A stretch of DNA of 64,000 nucleotides from assembly GCF_020616335.1 (NCBI RefSeq), contig NZ_CP085051.1, forward strand, positions 1 through 64,000, written 5' to 3'. This stretch comes from Corynebacterium uberis (lineage in GTDB: Bacteria; Actinomycetota; Actinomycetes; Mycobacteriales; Mycobacteriaceae). This document shows, in pieces, positions 58,435-64,000 of this stretch. How positions within the stretch are numbered: the first letter of the stretch is position 1; every line of letters begins with the position of its first letter. The translations under genes and the position numbers were made by a program. The notes under the pieces are model-generated. The model did not search any database, was not told the origin of the DNA, and was given only the letters and a program-made list of their open reading frames with translations.

Positions 58435-59142
58435 GTGAGTGCATTATTTAAGGACGATGAGGGCGCAAAACTCAGTGCAGCCAACGAGAACATTTTCAAC
58501 GGAGGCATATTATGGGCTTTGGGTATCTTTCTTTTCTTAGGTTTGTTTGATACACTATTTGGGGATCTTTATTCACCTACATGGCGTTCTAAGGCATCCG
58601 ACATTTTCGGGCCAATGACCCTATGGGTGACGATTGCGGTGGCGCTAATAGGTGCATTTCAAATCTTCTTAAGTCGTGAACTTGCAAAACGTGGCAGCGA
58701 TTACGGCAATGTGTCTAAAGCAATACTGGTTTTCCTTACGATACTTCTATTTATCCTCATAAGGTACTCAATGGTACGCGAGACTAGGTTAGTCGGTTGT
58801 TCTCCATGGGATTTAGCCGAAAGGTACCGGGGTGAATGGGGCACAAGATACGGGTGCTTTATAACACGTTTGCACGAGTGGGATCTTTCACAAATAGTTT
58901 GTATATTTGCAGGGGCTTTTATACTTTACACGTCTTTAGAAATGGCACAGGGATATTGGTTTCGAAAATTATCGCTCGATGAGAAAATTAAGCAGGCCGC
59001 AAAGGATGATTTTCTGCCATTTGCTACTTTATGTCCTATACTCAGGTTTCGACGATTCAGGAGATTGCGGATATTAACCGCGAGGAATGGAAACGCGTTA
59101 AGGCCAAAGCGAGGTTTCTTCAGTCGGGTGGATTGCTCATAA
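58435..59142 (+). CDS. Multi-span membrane protein, low GC
   Basis: A 235-residue hypothetical starting with GTG (MSALFKDDEGAKLSAANENI), GGGGAG 6 bases upstream. Four probable spans: GILWALGIFLFLGLFDTLF, MTLWVTIAVALIGAFQIFL, AILVFLTILLFILIRY and IVCIFAGAFILYTSLEM. The last about 37 residues (Arg-rich: RFRRFRRLRILTARNGNAL) look like out-of-frame reading of the next gene, with which it overlaps by 112 bp. The natural protein may end earlier, or a frameshift has changed its C-terminus. Family unknown. Confidence 0.65.
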   Translation: MSALFKDDEGAKLSAANENIFNGGILWALGIFLFLGLFDTLFGDLYSPTWRSKASDIFGPMTLWVTIAVALIGAFQIFLSRELAKRGSDYGNVSKAILVFLTILLFILIRYSMVRETRLVGCSPWDLAERYRGEWGTRYGCFITRLHEWDLSQIVCIFAGAFILYTSLEMAQGYWFRKLSLDEKIKQAAKDDFLPFATLCPILRFRRFRRLRILTARNGNALRPKRGFFSRVDCS

Positions 59143-59771
59143 ACTGGGATAAACGCTTCCATACAGTGGCAATTCCTCTCATTTTAGGAGGAGCTTTCGT
59201 TGTGTCTTTTCTTGTTTTTCTAGTTTTAACATTTGTTTATCATCAAAAGTATGACTTGGGAAGCTTGGCACGGAACGCACTTTTTATATCATCGTTGTGT
59301 CTTCTATATTTATGTGCGACACTCTTGTTGTGGCGACCAATAGTTTTGTTCCGGCTCCTCAAAAAAGAGAAGGCGGCCTTGGCCGACGAACAACCAGTTC
59401 CGGCGGATGATGTGGCAAGGCTCGGTATGGGCCTACTGATTCGAAACCTAAGAAGTCAGATGTCCGGATTTTGGCTGGAATTTCTTTTGGGAGTAATGAT
59501 CATCATGGTATTATTGCTGGACATCGGGTCATGGATTTGGTTTTCAAATAATAGAGCCGCTATTGCCGTAGTCTATTTACTACCGATTATTTCTACCGGT
59601 ATAGCCTTTCATATTGCGGCTGGGCGGTACATAATTAGCGATTCTAAACTCAAGAGGGAAGCGGCATACTACAACATTTTTGTGGCGATCGCAGGAAATA
59701 ATTGGCCGCACGTTTTGGAAGGATTGATCTCTGATAATAATTGCCAAGGGATAGGTGCAGAATCTGAATAA
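59031..59771 (+). CDS. Second multi-span membrane protein, low GC
   Basis: A 246-residue hypothetical starting MSYTQVSTIQEIADINREEW. Spans: TVAIPLILGGAFVVSFLVFL, ALFISSLCLLYLCATLLLW, FLLGVMIIMVLLLDIGSWIW and AVVYLLPIISTGIAFHIA, with a soluble N-terminal helix of about 40 residues and a C-terminal soluble tail. It overlaps the preceding gene in another frame by 112 bp. Together the two may form a membrane complex; low GC groups them with the island. No known domain. Confidence 0.65.
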   Translation: MSYTQVSTIQEIADINREEWKRVKAKARFLQSGGLLINWDKRFHTVAIPLILGGAFVVSFLVFLVLTFVYHQKYDLGSLARNALFISSLCLLYLCATLLLWRPIVLFRLLKKEKAALADEQPVPADDVARLGMGLLIRNLRSQMSGFWLEFLLGVMIIMVLLLDIGSWIWFSNNRAAIAVVYLLPIISTGIAFHIAAGRYIISDSKLKREAAYYNIFVAIAGNNWPHVLEGLISDNNCQGIGAESE

Positions 59772-59909
59772 AATGTTTGCTGTTGCTGCACTTGCATTCC
59801 CTAAGTGAAAATTCATTTTGGCGCCTATTCCTGTAAAATTGAAGGACTTCGTCCTGTCCAAACCCCATCCCCCTGCGCCACCAAAGTGTGACCCACTACC
59901 CTAGACCGC

Positions 59910-62897
59910 ATGACCCGTGAGACCCCTACAACCAGCTTCCTTGACTCGCTAGCCCCCGGGGCGCTGGTCCTAGCCCGCGACGAGGAATGGATGGTCACCT
60001 CGGTGGGCCCATCAGAAGATGGGGGACAGGTGGTGCACGTGCGGGGGATGTCGGAGTACGTCAAGGATCAGCAAGCAACGTTCTACACGGCCTTGGAGCC
60101 CACGCTTGAGGTGCTGGATCCGCGTGAGGTGACGGTGGTGGCGGATGAGTCGCCGCGGTATCGCAAGTCGCGGATCTGGGTGGAGTCAATCCTGCGCAAC
60201 ACTCCGGTGCCGCTGTACCAGAGTTACCTTGAGGTCTCGGGGGAGATGCTCATGCACCCGCTGGGGTATCAGCGCGATGCGGTGCGTAAGGCGCTGTCCG
60301 TGACTAATATTCGTCCGCGCCTGCTGTTGGCGGATGCGGTGGGCCTGGGCAAGACCCTAGAAATCGGCATGATCCTTGCCGAACTTGTTCGAAGGGGGCG
60401 CGGGGAGCGCATCTTGGTGGTCACGCCTCGGCACGTGCTGGAACAGTTCCAGCAGGAACTGTGGGCGCGGTTTGCGCTGCCGCTGATCCGCCTGGACTCG
60501 CAGGGCGTGCAGCGCGTGCGCCAGAAGCTTCCGGCCTCGCGCAACCCGTTCACGTACTTCCCCCGCGTGATCGTCTCCCTGGATACGTTGAAGTCCCCGA
60601 AGTACCGCGCCCAGCTGGAGAAGGTGCGTTGGGACGTGGTGGTGATGGATGAGATCCACAACGCCACTAACCGCTCTACGCAGAACAACCAGCTTGCTCG
60701 GACGCTGGCTGCCACGACGGAGGCGTTGATCCTGGCTTCGGCAACCCCGCACAATGGTGACCCGGATTCCTTCAAGGAGATCCTGCGCCTGCTGGAGCCC
60801 ACCAGCGTGGGCCCGGACGGGACCATCGACCAGGAGGTGGCCCAACGGTTGATTATTCGCCGGCATCGCCACTCCCCGGAGGTGGCCAATGAGGTCGGCG
60901 CGGACTGGGCAGAGCGCGCAGAGCCGCGCAATATCCTCGTGCCCGCCTCCCCGGAAGAAGACGCCGTGCTGGCGGAGCTCAAGCACACGTGGATGGATAA
61001 CCCAGCCACCACGGGCGCGGACCGGCTATTCCCGTGGACCCTGCTCAAGGCGTTCTTGTCTAGCCCTGCCGCGCTGGAGGAGACGGTGCACAACCGGCTG
61101 CGCACCCTGGGGCAATCACGCCCGCAGGAGGCCCAAGCATTACAAAAACTCCAAAAACTCAACGCAGAAATCACGCCGAAAAAGTCCGCGAAGTACCAGG
61201 AGTTGCGTGCCTACTTGGACGCGATAGGCGTCGGCAAGCATTCCCCCACGCGGGCAGTAGTGTTTTCGGAGCGCGTGGCCACGCTGCGGTGGTTGCAGGA
61301 CAATTTGAGCAAGGATTTTGGTCTTGGTGCCGGTGCGGTAGAGATCATGCATGGCGGAATGAACGATCAGGAGCAAATGGCGGTGATCGATTCGTTCAAG
61401 CGGGAGGAGTCGCCGATCCGCATTTTGGTCACGGGGGATGTGGCCAGTGAGGGCGTGAATCTGCACGCGCAGTGTCATGATTTGGTGCATTTTGATATTC
61501 CGTGGTCGCTGATTCGCATTCAGCAGCGCAATGGGCGTATTGACCGTTATGGGCAGCGCACAAGCCCGGCGATTGCCACTTTGTTGTTGGATCCGCAGAA
61601 TCCGGATATGCCGGGCGATGTGGGCGTGTTGGCGCGCCTGGTGGAGCGCGAGCATGAAGCGCACAAGCTGCTCGGGGATGCGTCTCCGCTGATGGGGCGG
61701 TATTCCGAATCCGGGGAGGAGGCGGTGATCCGCGATGTGGTGCGCGGGCAGCGTGATTTCAACGCGGCAGTGGCCACCCCGCAGGACTTTGCTCATGGTG
61801 ACTTTGAGGATGAGCTGTTGGCTTTGCTGAATAACAAGGAGCTGGCCAAGCAGAACAATGCGGCGCTGGGGCAACCGGACAGCGCATCAAGCGACGCGCC
61901 GGAAGAAGAACTCCAGCGCACCTCCTTGTTTGAGCACCAGATTGATTACCTGACGGACGCGCTAGCGGAGGCCTTCGATGATCCGTCGAGAGGCCCAGAC
62001 TATGGGGGAGTCTCCTTCAAGGTTCACAGTAATGGCACCGCTAATTTGCGCCCGCCGGTGGATTTGCAGCGCCGTCTGGATTTCCTGCCGCAGGACTACG
62101 TGCGCGAGCGCCGCGTCAAGGAGGACTTGGCGCTGGCCACCACGCCTGAGCAGGGGCAACTGCAATTGGACATGGCGCGGGCGGGAAAGTCCTCTACAAC
62201 CTGGCCGCTGGCGCATTTCTTAGGCCCGCTGCACCCGGTCACACAGTGGGCGCAGGAGCGCGCGCTGTTGTCCATGGGCCGTGGGGAAATTCCCGCGGTC
62301 AGCTTGGCCACAAATGAGCATTACCATGGCGAGCGCATTCTCATTGCGCTGGGCACCATCACAAATGTGCGCGGCCAGGTGGTTACGCGCTCGTTCATGC
62401 TGGTCAAGGACGATTGGTTTGGCCCGGAGGTGACCGTGGTGGAAAACGCCACCGAAACCTTAGAACAGTTGGGCTTAACGCAGCAGGCAATCAACACCGG
62501 GGACACGCAGATCCCGGAAGACACAAAGAAGTGGGTGCGCGATGCCTGCGATGCCGCAAGCGGGCGAATGGAATTGCCCCGGTACGCCGCCACGCAGCAG
62601 GCGGATAAGCGGATTAATGATTATCTTCGGCGCGCCGAGCGGTGGGAGGACAGCGCCGAAGGCATGACTCGCATTCCGGGTTTGGTGCGCCGCAGGCAGC
62701 AGGTTGAGGCGGGCCGTGCGCTAGCGGAATCGCTCAAGCCCAAGGACACGTTTGTCCGCCCGGTGCTGGTCATCCTCCCGGCAGCCGAAAGCACCGCCGA
62801 AAGCACCGCCGAAAGCACCGCCGAAAGCACCGCCGAAAGCACCGCCGAAAGCACGGCAGCCGAGAACACAGCAACAACCCACACGCAGGACTTTTAA
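59910..62897 (+). CDS. SNF2-type helicase, DISARM DrmD-like
   Basis: A 995-residue DEAD/SNF2 superfamily-2 helicase. Walker A ADAVGLGKT with Lys148, DEIH box at residues 247-250 (VVVMDEIHNATN), SATPHNGDP (motif III), and the C-terminal helicase lobe VTGDVASEGVNLHAQCHDLV, FDIPWSLIRIQQRNGRIDRY. This pattern resembles the SNF2-like DrmD of class 1 DISARM and RapA-like helicases. TACCCT is 7 bases before the ATG (leaderless). GC and codon use are host-like, unlike the preceding island. The C-terminus contains a 12-bp tandem repeat. The next gene resembles a methyltransferase, supporting a defence operon. Confidence 0.82.
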   Translation: MTRETPTTSFLDSLAPGALVLARDEEWMVTSVGPSEDGGQVVHVRGMSEYVKDQQATFYTALEPTLEVLDPREVTVVADESPRYRKSRIWVESILRNTPVPLYQSYLEVSGEMLMHPLGYQRDAVRKALSVTNIRPRLLLADAVGLGKTLEIGMILAELVRRGRGERILVVTPRHVLEQFQQELWARFALPLIRLDSQGVQRVRQKLPASRNPFTYFPRVIVSLDTLKSPKYRAQLEKVRWDVVVMDEIHNATNRSTQNNQLARTLAATTEALILASATPHNGDPDSFKEILRLLEPTSVGPDGTIDQEVAQRLIIRRHRHSPEVANEVGADWAERAEPRNILVPASPEEDAVLAELKHTWMDNPATTGADRLFPWTLLKAFLSSPAALEETVHNRLRTLGQSRPQEAQALQKLQKLNAEITPKKSAKYQELRAYLDAIGVGKHSPTRAVVFSERVATLRWLQDNLSKDFGLGAGAVEIMHGGMNDQEQMAVIDSFKREESPIRILVTGDVASEGVNLHAQCHDLVHFDIPWSLIRIQQRNGRIDRYGQRTSPAIATLLLDPQNPDMPGDVGVLARLVEREHEAHKLLGDASPLMGRYSESGEEAVIRDVVRGQRDFNAAVATPQDFAHGDFEDELLALLNNKELAKQNNAALGQPDSASSDAPEEELQRTSLFEHQIDYLTDALAEAFDDPSRGPDYGGVSFKVHSNGTANLRPPVDLQRRLDFLPQDYVRERRVKEDLALATTPEQGQLQLDMARAGKSSTTWPLAHFLGPLHPVTQWAQERALLSMGRGEIPAVSLATNEHYHGERILIALGTITNVRGQVVTRSFMLVKDDWFGPEVTVVENATETLEQLGLTQQAINTGDTQIPEDTKKWVRDACDAASGRMELPRYAATQQADKRINDYLRRAERWEDSAEGMTRIPGLVRRRQQVEAGRALAESLKPKDTFVRPVLVILPAAESTAESTAESTAESTAESTAESTAAENTATTHTQDF
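62784..62855 (+). repeat. 12-bp tandem repeat in the helicase gene
   Basis: Six units of GCCGAAAGCACC (last one ends in G), encoding AEST repeats near the helicase C-terminus. Unit number could vary between strains without changing frame. Confidence 0.95.
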
Positions 62898-62906
62898 GGA
62901 ACTCTC

Positions 62907-64000
62907 ATGGCGCATTCTGATTCCATCATCAACGTTGAAGAGTTTATTAGCGATTACTACCTCACCACCGATGACAAGGGGAAGTCTTTCGGCGCGCGGG
63001 TGGACGCCTGCATCAAGGAGTGGAAGGCGCAGGATCAGCCGGGCGCTTTTGATCGGCTGAAGTCCCAGCGCTCCACGTTGCTTAATGCCATGACTTCGGG
63101 TGACGCCGCGACCATTAATGCGCAGTTGCGCGAGGTGTTGGGCTATGGGCAGCCGACTCCGACCACGGTGGAGACCGCCCACGGCACCTTCCTGACCACC
63201 CCGCTGTGGCGTGCCCCGGGTGTGATGGCTTTCGACGCCCCGGTGTTGACCTCCGAGGAGGCGCTGTCCGATGAGGCCGCGGCCATCGAGGTGGCGGTGA
63301 GCGCGCGCCGCCCCAAGCAAGCCACGTCACCAGAGCCCACGCAGCCCGAGCAGCCACCGCAGCAAGACGAAAGCACCAAGCACGAACCCCGCACCCCCGC
63401 CGCCCTGATCGGCGAGCTGTTCCTCAGCGTGGAGGCCCCGCAGCTCATCGTGGTTTTCGCGGGCCCGTTTGTGTTCTTGGCGCATAAGGATTCGTGGCAT
63501 TTGGGCCGCTACCTGGCCTTTAACGTGGCTCTTGCCCTGGAGCGCGGGGATACTAAGGTGCGCGGCGAGTTGGCGCGCATTGCGGTGGCGTTGAGTCGGG
63601 AGAATGTGCAGCGCGGCCCGCAGGGGACGGGTATTGAGTCGTGGTGGCAGGTCACGCTGGATGAGTCGTTGGAGCATTCGGTTCAGGTCTCTGAGACGCT
63701 GCGGGTGGCGGTGCGTGAGTCTATTGAGGTGTTGGGCAATGATGTGTTGTCTCGGGTGGCCCGCCAGGGCGGCGATCCACTGAAGGTTGATGGGGCGCAG
63801 CTGACGCGGGAGGCGTTGCGCTATTTGTATCGGATTTTGTTTGTTCTTTTTGCGGAGACCCGCCCGGAGTTGGCTATTTTGCCGGTGGGTACGCCGGAGT
63901 ATGACTCTGGTTATGGGTTGGCGCGGATTCGTGAGTTGATTGTCCATGAGCCGGTGGGTGTGGCTCAGGAGGAGGGCACGCATCTGTATGAGTCGTTGCG
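62907..64000 (+). CDS. Large DNA methyltransferase-like protein (partial, N-terminal part)
   Basis: Frame open from ATG 62907 to the window end: 364 codons, no stop, truncated on the right. It starts MAHSDSIINVEEFISDYYLT 9 bp after the helicase stop. Around residues 290-345 the text ALRYLYRILFVLFAETRPEL and YGLARIRELI matches the N-terminal part of large Class I SAM-dependent adenine methyltransferases of the Eco57I/DrmMI/PglX kind. The catalytic NPPY motif would lie beyond the window, so the activity cannot be confirmed. A Pro/Gln-rich linker lies at about 132-160. Position after the helicase supports a DISARM-like operon. Confidence 0.75.
   Translation, partial: MAHSDSIINVEEFISDYYLTTDDKGKSFGARVDACIKEWKAQDQPGAFDRLKSQRSTLLNAMTSGDAATINAQLREVLGYGQPTPTTVETAHGTFLTTPLWRAPGVMAFDAPVLTSEEALSDEAAAIEVAVSARRPKQATSPEPTQPEQPPQQDESTKHEPRTPAALIGELFLSVEAPQLIVVFAGPFVFLAHKDSWHLGRYLAFNVALALERGDTKVRGELARIAVALSRENVQRGPQGTGIESWWQVTLDESLEHSVQVSETLRVAVRESIEVLGNDVLSRVARQGGDPLKVDGAQLTREALRYLYRILFVLFAETRPELAILPVGTPEYDSGYGLARIRELIVHEPVGVAQEEGTHLYESL

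Noticed and set aside
59000..59035. Programmed frameshift fusing the two overlapping membrane proteins
   Set aside because: No slippery heptamer or downstream structure is obvious, and the second gene has its own ATG. A plain frameshift mutation or real overlap is more likely.

Overview
The window starts at the first base of dnaA and runs rightward from the replication origin of a high-GC actinomycete. Gene content and order point to Corynebacterium or a close relative: dnaA-oriC-dnaN-recF-DUF721-gyrB, then gyrA-DUF3566-tRNA-Ile-tRNA-Ala, a ribose-type sugar ABC operon, ppiA, a rhomboid protease, crgA, and the pknB-pknA-pbpA-rodA-ppp-fhaB-fhaA envelope-signalling operon ending at tRNA-Leu. 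Many genes have an actinobacterial -10 hexamer only 6-9 bases before the start codon, so their mRNAs are probably leaderless. I do not name a species.

Region by region. 1-10.2 kb: the replication initiation block. The dnaA-dnaN interval is unusually long and holds a divergent WYL regulator and alpha/beta hydrolase, flanked by two near-identical DnaA-box modules; the main DnaA-box cluster lies next to dnaN. 10.2-18.6 kb: repeats, a small conserved gene, a ribbon-helix-helix/Doc-like toxin-antitoxin pair whose toxin has lost its Fic motif, gyrA, two tRNAs, and an ABC-2 exporter translationally coupled to a two-component system. 18.7-24.8 kb: a two-gene lower-GC cassette, a divergent pair of medium-chain dehydrogenases, and the sugar ABC operon. 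25.4-38.4 kb: a membrane protein, ppiA, the rhomboid, a second DnaA-box cluster, crgA and the Ser/Thr kinase/phosphatase/FHA operon. 38.7-50.6 kb: tRNA-Leu, a CHY zinc-finger protein, a DoxX-like protein, bioB-bsaP, an M20 peptidase and a DinB-like protein sharing a 25-bp bidirectional promoter, a POT transporter, an aldehyde dehydrogenase, an SDR and AMP nucleosidase.

50.6-59.8 kb is a low-GC island of decayed and foreign DNA: a pentapeptide-like protein, two rotted ISL3-family transposase genes, an IS3-family remnant with both terminal inverted repeats, a membrane-anchored coiled-coil protein, and a pair of membrane proteins. A diverged second copy of the amn 3' end sits at 58.3 kb, so the island seems to have entered at the 3' end of amn. 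From 59.9 kb a SNF2-type helicase is followed by the start of a large protein resembling adenine DNA methyltransferases, cut by the window edge; this looks like the first part of a DISARM-type or related phage-defence operon.

Two sequence families cross the whole window. The first is a 79-86-bp intergenic element (14 copies) bounded by imperfect inverted repeats beginning TTCGAA, often in head-to-tail groups with a homologous linker and a period of about 160-196 bp. The second is a short motif, GCTTATCGACGCC(CCC), which recurs far more often than expected in genes and between them. These two, together with the duplicated origin module and the amn duplication, are the least explained signals here.
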